A stretch of DNA of 64,000 nt, from positions 143,793 to 207,792 of the forward strand of contig CANQED010000003.1 in NCBI GenBank assembly GCA_947594425.1, in the 5' to 3' direction. Shown in pieces: positions 10,801-18,049 of the stretch (positions are counted from its first letter, which is position 1; each line of letters begins with the position of its first letter). Position numbers and translations under genes: made by a program. The stretch comes from an uncultured Ruminiclostridium sp. (GTDB lineage: Bacteria; Bacillota; Clostridia; Oscillospirales; Ruminococcaceae). The notes beneath the pieces were generated by a model. The model was not told where the DNA came from, did no database searches, and saw only the letters and a list, made by a program, of their open reading frames with translations.

Positions 10801-11384
10801 AATTTGCCGAGAAAAGCGGCCGCCTTACCGGAAAGCGGCGGGGCGACGCGTACCACAAGGCCATGCAGTATATCCCGCTAAACAGAGTGCCGACCATAGA
10901 CGAGCTTACAGCGCAGCTTGACGCGCTTGTCGAGGTCCTCACCGAGCAGGAGAGAGAATGTATCGAGCCTAAGGATATAATGCGCTTTTTCGATACCGAG
11001 CAGGCGCGGCGTATGATAAGCAGCGAGAATATTTACCGCGAGCAGCCTATATTCTTTAAGGCGGACGTGTCTAAGCTATCGGCTAAAGAGCTCGGCATAA
11101 GCGAGCGCGACCGAGAGGAGTATCTTGCGCTCGGCAGCGCGGACGCGCCTTATATTCAGGGCATAGCGGACGCGTTCTTTATAGAGGACGGAGAAATTGT
11201 GCTGATAGATTATAAGTCCGACAGCTTTTCCGACGAAGAAAAGCTGAGCGAGGATTATTCTTTCCAGCTTAGGCTGTACGCCGCCGCGCTTAAGCGCATG
11301 TACGGTATGAACGTAAAGGAGAGCTATATCTACTCGTTCAGGCTCGGAAAGATGATAAGCGTCGATATGGAGGAAAGCGAATGA
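7851..11384 (+). CDS. addA: ATP-dependent helicase/nuclease subunit A
   Basis: UvrD-like helicase: WTDEQAAALDHKDGGAIVSASAGSGKTAVLVERVLRLL, VDEFQDSN, LLYVAATRAEEKL, C-terminal nuclease motif IDYKSD; 4-bp ATGA overlap with addB. Confidence 0.95.
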   Translation: MSNVKWTDEQAAALDHKDGGAIVSASAGSGKTAVLVERVLRLLISGQAQPSGLAVVTFTEKAAQELKYRLILKLKEQINLRPQDAQLLRRRAAELHNARISTISSFCIRLLREYSDLTELSPGFTIMDENRADIMKGAVLDGLLEEFYSTADQNTLDLVGEYFIRKDDRTLYELISKAYSFCVNMPDYEKWLDICEYGFSDTVKKNIAEAAANKADEALSHYEIMKALLPEQSDKQQKYFDKLESSKALAVTRLKESGGVISEEISALFSTRINRVNDCGGEYAAARDRFLELGELALSLAKTAKNADVDTERYQPVQTLTVGLVREFISRYNAEKRAQNVADFADAEQQLYHLLVNHPEVKEKIGLQYIIVDEFQDSNEIQYEIFKRLSDNENNLYFVGDIKQSIYAFRGAQPEVFARICRDKRYTLYPLNANFRSRQNVIDGVNAIFDRIMTVKNGGADYRNTSRLVCSRSDGCGGDDMTEIISVLTTDDCDTHTAEADYVAMRIRDMIDSGYKVKGRPCREGDFAVLMRAKDRADIFADAMKRHGLSCEMSTGGGFFDSPEIRFMTAFLTILDDPYSDSELVTLMMSPIYGFNAEDMARIRTGTCGVTDISALRADCGEELSRYSAAYGEKPLYSCLIDAAKRGFSPDPDSYPALYAAKMSGKYGITDGGDKKCAALLAELKRLRGFMEGSTTSALIQKIYDSTNAKELLLICPDPAARAANLRTFLSLAKSSDEYGGLPSDFLKTLSDTAEHGAKIKSELSPAESGIKLMTVHGSKGLQFPICFISCCEKQFNISDEKNQFILSARYGISGKLVDRKHMLSRPTPAYTLAKQESFDKLFSEEIRLLYVAATRAEEKLIFTASAGRVYNNSYLGRLKAAAELDRAELPKGYTAGDVLCFDKKVKYSQIIHSYSLTAAYDTAGAPAIDRDTADRIAAQMTTPYPAAPLSRMAAKFSATELVRNRRITRGSTEHCDLYISRPKFAEKSGRLTGKRRGDAYHKAMQYIPLNRVPTIDELTAQLDALVEVLTEQERECIEPKDIMRFFDTEQARRMISSENIYREQPIFFKADVSKLSAKELGISERDREEYLALGSADAPYIQGIADAFFIEDGEIVLIDYKSDSFSDEEKLSEDYSFQLRLYAAALKRMYGMNVKESYIYSFRLGKMISVDMEESE

Positions 11385-12232
11385 AAGAGCACGAAGCATT
11401 AAAGTACACAAAATCCCCCGCGAGCATAAAACAGCAGCTTGAAACACTCGAAAGCAGGGGGTGTATAATAAACGACCGCGAATACGCCAAAAAGTGCCTT
11501 ACCAATATAAACTACTACCGCTTAGCGCACTATTTCGCGCCCTTTCGCGCGCAGAAAGGAAAGTACATAGAGGGCACGACCTTTGAGTCTATGATGAGGG
11601 TGTACGACTTTGACCGCGAGCTGCGCCGCCTTATTATGGGGTACCTCGAGGAGATAGAGATATCCTTTCGCGCGGTCGTGTCTAACTATCACGCGCTTAA
11701 ATACGGCGCGCTCGGCTATCTTAACGCCGCGTCCTTTGACCCGCACCACAATCACCCCGCCTTTATGGGCAAAATAGAGCGGCTGATAGAGACAAACGAA
11801 AAGGAAGAATTTGTAATACACCACAAGAACAAATACGGCGGAGTTATGCCGCTGTGGGCGCTGACGGAATTATTCAGCTTTGGCACGCTCGCGTACTTTT
11901 ACGCGGATATGAAGCAAAGCGACAAAAAGGAGATAGCCGACAATTATTTTGGGCTCAATTTTCGCTGTATAGAGGACAGGCTTATGTGTATGTCGGATCT
12001 TCGCAACGCCTGCGCGCATTATAACAGATTGTACGACAAGCCTTTTCTCGACGTGCCGAAATATGCGGAGGATTTTGACTTTACCCCCGACGGTACGCTG
12101 AAAAGCTATCTTACCGCGGCGCGCAGCCTTTACCCCGATAAGGAAAAATGGGACGGCGGCTTTGTCGGAGAATTTGACGAGCTGGTGCAAAAGTACGGCA
12201 TGTCCGACAAGCTCAAGGGCTATGGATTTTAA
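11381..12232 (+). CDS. Abi_2 / AbiD-AbiF family abortive-infection protein (HEPN RNxxxH motif)
   Basis: KSPASIKQQLETLESRGCIINDREYAKKCLTNINYYRLAHYFAPFR N-terminal Abi_2 signature and DLRNACAHYNRLYD (RNxxxH). ATG overlaps the addA stop by 4 bp. Confidence 0.88.
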   Translation: MKEHEALKYTKSPASIKQQLETLESRGCIINDREYAKKCLTNINYYRLAHYFAPFRAQKGKYIEGTTFESMMRVYDFDRELRRLIMGYLEEIEISFRAVVSNYHALKYGALGYLNAASFDPHHNHPAFMGKIERLIETNEKEEFVIHHKNKYGGVMPLWALTELFSFGTLAYFYADMKQSDKKEIADNYFGLNFRCIEDRLMCMSDLRNACAHYNRLYDKPFLDVPKYAEDFDFTPDGTLKSYLTAARSLYPDKEKWDGGFVGEFDELVQKYGMSDKLKGYGF

Positions 12233-12251
12233 TAACGATATATAAGCAAAT

Positions 12252-12290
12252 ATCCCGTGCAAGGTTTAATTCTTGCACGGGATAGTTTTA
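12252..12290. terminator. Terminator hairpin between abi and the convergent radical SAM gene
   Basis: Perfect 12-bp stem ATCCCGTGCAAG / CTTGCACGGGAT with 8-nt loop, followed by AGTTTTATT on the + strand. Confidence 0.8.
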
Positions 12291-12893
12291 TTCTTCAAAC
12301 GGTCTTACTCTTAAGGTCACGCCGAGGCTGTCACATAACGCTCGGCACCTGTCCTGCTCCGCCTTGTCGGTGACCTTATCGACCACCGTCATAACGACCT
12401 TAGGCACGTATTTTACACAGTCGCGGGCAAAGTCGAGCATAGCGCCGTAGGATTTTTCCCCGAATTTAGGTCGGACGGTATCGAGGTACTTTTTGGGGTC
12501 GTCGGTGTTTAGGCTGACGGACACCACGTCGATAAGCCCGCTCAGCTTTTCGGCGGTAGGCTCGCCGTTGATAAGGTCGGACAGCCCGTTGGTATTTATC
12601 CGTATCGGGATATCGCTCTTAGACTTAATGTACCGCGCGACCTGTAATAAATCGTTTAGGCGCTCTGTCGGCTCGCCGTACCCGCAGAACACGACCTCGT
12701 CAAAATTATCGAGCCCCTGTCGGTCGATATCGGCGCAGACCTCCTCGACGGTCGGCTCGCGCTCAAGCCAGAGCGAGTCGGAGCCGTACACCCCGTCGCC
12801 GTTATGCCTTAAACAAAACACGCACGCGCAGGGACAGCGATTTGTCATATTGATATACAGCCCGCTTTTGACGGGGTAGGTGATCGTCATCAT
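12288..12893 (-). CDS. Radical SAM protein, TatD-associated type
   Basis: NMTNRCPCACVFCLR (CxxxCxxC cluster) and VVFCGYGEPTER; size and pattern resemble TatD-linked radical SAM proteins. Confidence 0.75.
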   Translation of the reverse strand: MMTITYPVKSGLYINMTNRCPCACVFCLRHNGDGVYGSDSLWLEREPTVEEVCADIDRQGLDNFDEVVFCGYGEPTERLNDLLQVARYIKSKSDIPIRINTNGLSDLINGEPTAEKLSGLIDVVSVSLNTDDPKKYLDTVRPKFGEKSYGAMLDFARDCVKYVPKVVMTVVDKVTDKAEQDRCRALCDSLGVTLRVRPFEE

Positions 12894-13453
12894 AGCTCTT
12901 TTCCTCCCACAAGCGCAGTCCTCTTAAAGTGCGCCCTGTCCAGCCCGAACCCGAGCATTACAAACAGCAATGCGCTTAGCACCGACTGAGTAAGGTATCC
13001 CGGTATCCCCGCGAGCGGCGCGATAAAGTTGCCGGTGATAAGCGCCTCGTACAGATAATACCCTCCCGCGCATATCGCGGTGGTGGGCAAGAGCGACAGC
13101 ATATTGCGCACGCATATTATATTCTTCGCCTTATAGGTGAAGAAGAATACCGATACCGCCTTAATTATGACCGTCGCGGGCGCCCACAGCGCATACCCCG
13201 TCAAACAGTCGGCGAGCATTGCCCCGCACGCCCCCGCAAAGGCCGCATAGGGCGTGGGCAGCATAGCGGCGGCAAGCCATATAAACCCGTCTCCGATATG
13301 TGTATACCCCGTATGCGAGGGGATATGCACATACCCAGTAAAAATAAATATCACAGCCGCAAACAGTGCGGTAACGCACATCAGCCGTAAATTAAGCTTT
13401 AATTCCTTTTTCATAAATACGCTCCTTTCATATCTCGGTAAGCAATTCTTCAA
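12890..13453 (-). CDS. ECF transporter S component, possibly for a vitamin B6 form
   Basis: Hydrophobic multi-TM protein LRLMCVTALFAAVIFIFTGYVHIPSHTGYTHIGDGFIWLAAAMLPTPYAAFAGACGAMLADCLTGY; adjacent to pyridoxamine kinase. ATG at 13417 (MKKELKLN) also plausible. Confidence 0.75.
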   Translation of the reverse strand: MKNCLPRYERSVFMKKELKLNLRLMCVTALFAAVIFIFTGYVHIPSHTGYTHIGDGFIWLAAAMLPTPYAAFAGACGAMLADCLTGYALWAPATVIIKAVSVFFFTYKAKNIICVRNMLSLLPTTAICAGGYYLYEALITGNFIAPLAGIPGYLTQSVLSALLFVMLGFGLDRAHFKRTALVGGKEL

Positions 13454-14261
13454 AGCAAATGCCGTCGGTCTTAGGTATATCGAGCTCTACCGTGCGGCGC
13501 AGCGCCCTTGCGATAAAGCCCGAGGCGTGCCTTACCGCGTCGCCGAGCTCTCTGCCGTTTACTATATCGGCGCAGAGTATGGAGGAGAATACGTCCCCCG
13601 TGCCCGAGCGGCAGATACCGACCTTATGCTCGCGCACCGTTATCGGCGGCTTGCTTTCTTCATAAATAAAATTCTCGAGGTCTCCCCCGCGCTCTATGCC
13701 CGATATCACTATCTTTTTAGGTCCGGTAAGACTTAGCTTGCGGCACAGCTCATACAGCCCGTCCTCGTCTATATCGGCGTTATAGGGCACGTCGGCGAGT
13801 ATACTCGCCTCGGTGAGATTGGGGGTGAGAATATCCGCGTACGGCAATAGCGTGTGCATCTGCGCCGCAAGCTTAGGCGAATAGGTCGGGTACAGCCTGC
13901 CGTAATCCCCCATAACGGGGTCAATTACCGCCGTCGTGCCGTCTTTTTTGAACAGCTCCATAAACCGCCGTACTATCCCTATTTGCTCGGGCGAGCCGAG
14001 AAAGCCGCTCAGTATACCGTCAAAATGCAGCTTAAGCTTGCTCCACTCGTCCATGTATACGTCCATATGCGGGGTAAAATCCGTATAATAAAAGCTGTCA
14101 AAGCCCGTGTGATTGGAAAATATCGATGTCGGCAGCGGACAACACTGTACTTTCAGCGCGGAGATTATCGGCAAAGACACCGATATCGAGCACCTGCCAA
14201 AGCCGCACAGGTCGTTTATAACGGCTATCTTTTTCTGGTGATTATGCTGTGTTTCGGACAT
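13428..14261 (-). CDS. Pyridoxamine/pyridoxal kinase (PfkB-like)
   Basis: KIAVINDLCGFGRCSISVSLPIISALKVQCCPLPTSIFSNHTG and GICRSGTGDVFSSILCADIV. Confidence 0.88.
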   Translation of the reverse strand: MSETQHNHQKKIAVINDLCGFGRCSISVSLPIISALKVQCCPLPTSIFSNHTGFDSFYYTDFTPHMDVYMDEWSKLKLHFDGILSGFLGSPEQIGIVRRFMELFKKDGTTAVIDPVMGDYGRLYPTYSPKLAAQMHTLLPYADILTPNLTEASILADVPYNADIDEDGLYELCRKLSLTGPKKIVISGIERGGDLENFIYEESKPPITVREHKVGICRSGTGDVFSSILCADIVNGRELGDAVRHASGFIARALRRTVELDIPKTDGICFEELLTEI

Positions 14262-14273
14262 TTGCGCACCCCC

Positions 14274-14302
14274 TTGACTTTTTTACAAAAACAGTATATA
14301 AT
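14274..14302 (+). promoter_or_regulatory. Promoter for the MocR-like regulator
   Basis: TTGACT-17 bp-TATAAT; followed by a TATCTG(n)CAGATA inverted repeat at 14304-14331. Confidence 0.75.
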
Positions 14303-14352
14303 ATATCTGAATATATTGAAATATCCAGATAAGGAGAATTTTATATAACCAG

Positions 14353-15435
14353 ATGAAGTACAAAATATCAGAGCAGGACAAAGCCCCCGCCTATCTTCAG
14401 CTGTACAGGCAGCTAAAAGACGACATAATCGGCGGGGCGTACCCCTATAACGCAAAGCTGCCGTCAAAGCGGCTGATATCCTCAGAGACGGGGGTCAGCG
14501 TCGTGACGGCGGAGCATGCCTATGCGCTATTATGCGACGAGGGGTATATCGAGCCGCGCGAGCGCAGCGGGTATTATGTTATCTTCCGCGAGGCGGACGG
14601 CTTTGCGGCGGGGGCAAAGGGCGGCTTTGTCCCGCCAAAAGCATTAGAGCATAAGAGCAGCGGCGAGGGGTTATCTTACCCGCTGCTTGCTAAAACTATG
14701 CGCCGCGTTATCTCTGAGTGCGCCGAGGCGATAACAGAAAAATCTCCCAACTCGGGACTGTCCGAGCTGAGAGAGGCGATAAGCCGATATTTAATAGCCT
14801 CGCGCGGTATATCCGCCGACGCCGAGCAGATAATAATCGGCTCGGGGTCGGAATACCTGTACGGGCTGGTCACCGAGCTGTTGGGGCAGGATAAGCTGTA
14901 CGCGATAGAGTACCCGTCCTATAAAAAGATAGAACAGCTGTACAACGCAAAGCACATACGCTATGAAATGCTGCCGCTCGGTGCGGACGGCATAGAGAGC
15001 GAGGCGCTGTGGAGATCAAATGCCGACGTGCTGCATATCTCCCCCTATCGCAGCTATCCTAGCGGGGTGACGGCCTTTGCGTCTAAGCGGCACGAGTATC
15101 TGCGCTGGGCAAAGCAAAAGGGGCGCTTTATCATCGAGGACGATTTTGAGTCGGAGTTCTCGGTCTCGGCAAAGCCCGAGGACACGGTGTTCTCCCTGAC
15201 CGAGCAGGACAACGTGATATATATGAACACGTTCTCAAAGACCATCTCCCCCGCGCTTAGGGTCGGGTATATGATACTGCCAAAACGCCTTTTGACCGAA
15301 TTTGAGAAAAAGCTCGGCTTTTATTCCTGCACCGTGCCGACCTTTGAACAGCTGGTGCTTGCCGAGCTTATTGCTAACGGGGATTTTGAGCGCCATATAA
15401 ACAGGGTAAGAAGAAAACGGCGCACGGAGGTTTAA
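14353..15435 (+). CDS. MocR/PdxR-like regulator: GntR winged helix fused to an aminotransferase-like domain, apparently C-terminally short
   Basis: APAYLQLYRQLKDDIIGGAYPYNAKLPSKRLISSETGVSVVTAEHAYALLCDEGYIEPRERSGYYV, then aminotransferase fold with TFSKTISPALRVGYMILP (PLP-Lys region). Ends at HINRVRRKRRTEV. Confidence 0.85.
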   Translation: MKYKISEQDKAPAYLQLYRQLKDDIIGGAYPYNAKLPSKRLISSETGVSVVTAEHAYALLCDEGYIEPRERSGYYVIFREADGFAAGAKGGFVPPKALEHKSSGEGLSYPLLAKTMRRVISECAEAITEKSPNSGLSELREAISRYLIASRGISADAEQIIIGSGSEYLYGLVTELLGQDKLYAIEYPSYKKIEQLYNAKHIRYEMLPLGADGIESEALWRSNADVLHISPYRSYPSGVTAFASKRHEYLRWAKQKGRFIIEDDFESEFSVSAKPEDTVFSLTEQDNVIYMNTFSKTISPALRVGYMILPKRLLTEFEKKLGFYSCTVPTFEQLVLAELIANGDFERHINRVRRKRRTEV

Positions 15436-15447
15436 GCCCCGTGCGCC
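15407..15447 (-). terminator. Terminator of the iorAB-aguAB transcription unit, overlapping the 3' end of the mocR-like gene
   Basis: Reverse strand GGCGCACGGggcttaaacctCCGTGCGCC followed by GTTTTCTTCTT. Confidence 0.8.
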
Positions 15448-15458
15448 CGATATTATAC

Positions 15459-16337
15459 TTAATACTCTGTTATCCTCTTATACAGCTCGGGTCGTCTGTC
15501 GCGAAATACTCCCCAGCTCTGCCTTAATTCGAGGTCCGCGTCAAAGTCGAGCTCGGACAGTATGATATCCTCGCTCGTTCTGTCGGCAAAGGCGACAATT
15601 TCTCCCAAAGCGTCGGTGATAAACGACGAGCCGTAAAACTTAAGCGACGAGGACTGATGTTGATTTTCCGCCGAGGGGTAGACGTACTCAACGCCGACGC
15701 GGTTAGCCGCCGCGACGGGGATAAGATTAGCGCCCGCGTGTCCCTGCATTACGCGCTGCCAATGCGCCATAGAGTCCATATTGAGTATAGGCTCACTGCC
15801 TATCGCGGTGGGATAGAGCAGCAGCTCAGCGCCCATAAGCGCCATACACCGCGCCGCCTCGGGAAACCACTGATCCCAGCATATCCCCACGCCTATCCTG
15901 CCGAATTTGGTATCCCACACCTTAAAGCCGGTATCGCCCGGGGAAAAATAGAATTTTTCCTGATAAAAGTGATCGTCGGGGATATGGCTCTTGCGGTATA
16001 CGCCGAGTATATTGCCGTCGGCATTTATCACGGCGACGGAATTGAACATGGTGTTGCCGCTCTTTTCGTAAAAGCTTACGGGTATGACCGTACCCGTAGC
16101 GCGCGCGATATCGCGAAAGCGCTTTATCGCAGGGTTGTCCTCGACATTCTCCGCCATATAATAAAAATCATAATTGCGCTGCTGACAAAAATACGGCGTT
16201 TCAAAAAGCTCGGGCAGAAGTATTATATTCGCGCCGAGCGCTGCGGCCTCGTTCGCCATTTTGACCGCCTTTTCGATATTCTCCTCCCGCTCTTCACAGC
16301 AGGACATCTGTATCACGGCAAGCGTGGGTCTTTTCAT
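15459..16337 (-). CDS. aguB: N-carbamoylputrescine amidase
   Basis: Nitrilase-family MKRPTLAVIQMSCCEEREENIEKAVKMANEAAALGANIILLPELFETPYFCQ; GVGICWDQWFPEAAR; adjacent to aguA. Confidence 0.93.
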   Translation of the reverse strand: MKRPTLAVIQMSCCEEREENIEKAVKMANEAAALGANIILLPELFETPYFCQQRNYDFYYMAENVEDNPAIKRFRDIARATGTVIPVSFYEKSGNTMFNSVAVINADGNILGVYRKSHIPDDHFYQEKFYFSPGDTGFKVWDTKFGRIGVGICWDQWFPEAARCMALMGAELLLYPTAIGSEPILNMDSMAHWQRVMQGHAGANLIPVAAANRVGVEYVYPSAENQHQSSSLKFYGSSFITDALGEIVAFADRTSEDIILSELDFDADLELRQSWGVFRDRRPELYKRITEY

Positions 16338-16345
16338 ATTTCCCC

Positions 16346-17470
16346 CTATCCGCCGATGTACGGCATATTATGCGCGGGTATCTGGTGTGTAATACAGTGG
16401 ATATTTCCCCCGCCTATGAGTATATCCCTCGCGTATATCCCCACCACCTTGCGGTCGGGGAATATTTTTTGCAAAATATCACGGGCGCGCATGTCGTTTT
16501 CGGCGTTCTCCCCGCCGAAAAACGGCATAATCACCCTGTCGTTAGCTATAAAAAGGTTGACGTAGCTCGCGCTTAATGGCTCGGTCGGGGTGCGGGTAGG
16601 TTGTCCGTTATACAATTCGAGCCCGCCGCACTCTTCTTCTGTCATATATATCGGGCGGGGCTGGGGTATCTTGTGCACCGTCAGCTTGTGCCCGTCGGCG
16701 GTGAGAGCATTCTCGAGTATCTCGAGATTTTCCCTGCATATCGCGTGCTGGGGGCTGTTCTCGTCCTCCTCCCACGCAAGCAATACCTCATACGGCGAGC
16801 AAAATACGCAGATATTGTCGGTATGCCCGTTTGTTTCGTCGCCGATAATGCCGTCCTTGAGCCATATGACCTTTTGTATCCCGAGGCTGTCGCACAGCCG
16901 CGCCTCTATCTGCGCCTTAGTGAGCTTAGGATTGCGCCCGGGGCTTAGCAAACAGCTCTCGGTGGTGATAAGCGTGCCCCTGCCGTCAGCGCTTATGCTT
17001 CCGCCCTCTAAGATAAAGTCCTCGCAGTCGTACATATCCGCGTCGTACAAATCGCACAGCTTAGAAGATACGGCGTTATCCTTATCCCACGGGAAATAGC
17101 ACCCGTCGTACAGTCCGCCCCACGCGTTAAAGCCAAAGCTGACCCCGCGCATAACGCCGTCGGCATTTATCACCCACTCGGGAGATACGTCCCTCGCCCA
17201 CGCGTCATCTGAAGACATCTCGACCACTCTTATATCGGGAGGAAGAATAAGCCGCGCGTTTTGATACTCGCGGTGAGATACGAGCATGGTGACCCGCTCG
17301 CACTTTGCTATTTCGCCCGCGACATTAGCGAACGCCCTGCGGGCGTTTATCGCGCCGTACTGCCACGAGTCCGCCCTCTCGGGGAATATCATAACGCACC
17401 CGTAATGCCTGTCAAACTCGGCGGGCAGGTAAAATCCGTCCCTTTTCGCCGACGAATGAAGTATTTTCAT
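16346..17470 (-). CDS. aguA: Agmatine deiminase
   Basis: FYLPAEFDRHYGCVMIFPERADSW, DGIIGDETNGHTDNICVF, GGGNIHCITHQIP. Confidence 0.95.
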   Translation of the reverse strand: MKILHSSAKRDGFYLPAEFDRHYGCVMIFPERADSWQYGAINARRAFANVAGEIAKCERVTMLVSHREYQNARLILPPDIRVVEMSSDDAWARDVSPEWVINADGVMRGVSFGFNAWGGLYDGCYFPWDKDNAVSSKLCDLYDADMYDCEDFILEGGSISADGRGTLITTESCLLSPGRNPKLTKAQIEARLCDSLGIQKVIWLKDGIIGDETNGHTDNICVFCSPYEVLLAWEEDENSPQHAICRENLEILENALTADGHKLTVHKIPQPRPIYMTEEECGGLELYNGQPTRTPTEPLSASYVNLFIANDRVIMPFFGGENAENDMRARDILQKIFPDRKVVGIYARDILIGGGNIHCITHQIPAHNMPYIGG

Positions 17471-17472
17471 AA

Positions 17473-18045
17473 TTAAACCATTTCTCTGCCGAGCTCAAAG
17501 GCTCTGCGATTGATATCCAACACCTTAGCGGGGACGCATGCCTCTACCGCCTTTTCCCACAATTCTTTGTCAAAGCCGTCGTGCAGCTTGGACATAACGC
17601 CCATAAGCACTACGTTTACCGCCTTTGCGCTGCCCGCCTTTTCGGCGGCACTAAGCGCGTCGACCGCGGTAAGCTTTATCCCTGCGGCGCGTATCTTGTC
17701 CTCTATGCCGTCGGGGTACTTTGCCGCCCCCGTGATAACGGGCATGGGCGATATGCGCTGTGTGTTGGTGATAAGCTCGCCGCCCGCCTTAAGATACGAC
17801 ATCCACCTCGCCGCCTCGAGCAGCTCAAAGCTGATTATCATATCCGCCTGCCCTTTTTCGATAACGGGGCTAAATACCTTATCGCCGTATCTTATATAGG
17901 TGACGACCGAGCCGCCGCGCTGGCTCATACCGTGCACCTCGCTTATCTTGACATCAAATCTGCTTTGCAGAACGTTTCCGAGTATGCGGCTTGCAAGCAG
18001 TGTCCCCTGCCCGCCTACGCCGACTAACATAATAGATCTAACCAT
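17473..18045 (-). CDS. iorB: Indolepyruvate ferredoxin oxidoreductase, beta subunit
   Basis: MVRSIMLVGVGGQGTLLASRILGNVLQSRFDVKISEVHGMSQRGGSVVTYIRYG. Confidence 0.92.
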   Translation of the reverse strand: MVRSIMLVGVGGQGTLLASRILGNVLQSRFDVKISEVHGMSQRGGSVVTYIRYGDKVFSPVIEKGQADMIISFELLEAARWMSYLKAGGELITNTQRISPMPVITGAAKYPDGIEDKIRAAGIKLTAVDALSAAEKAGSAKAVNVVLMGVMSKLHDGFDKELWEKAVEACVPAKVLDINRRAFELGREMV

Positions 18046-18049
18046 AGCA

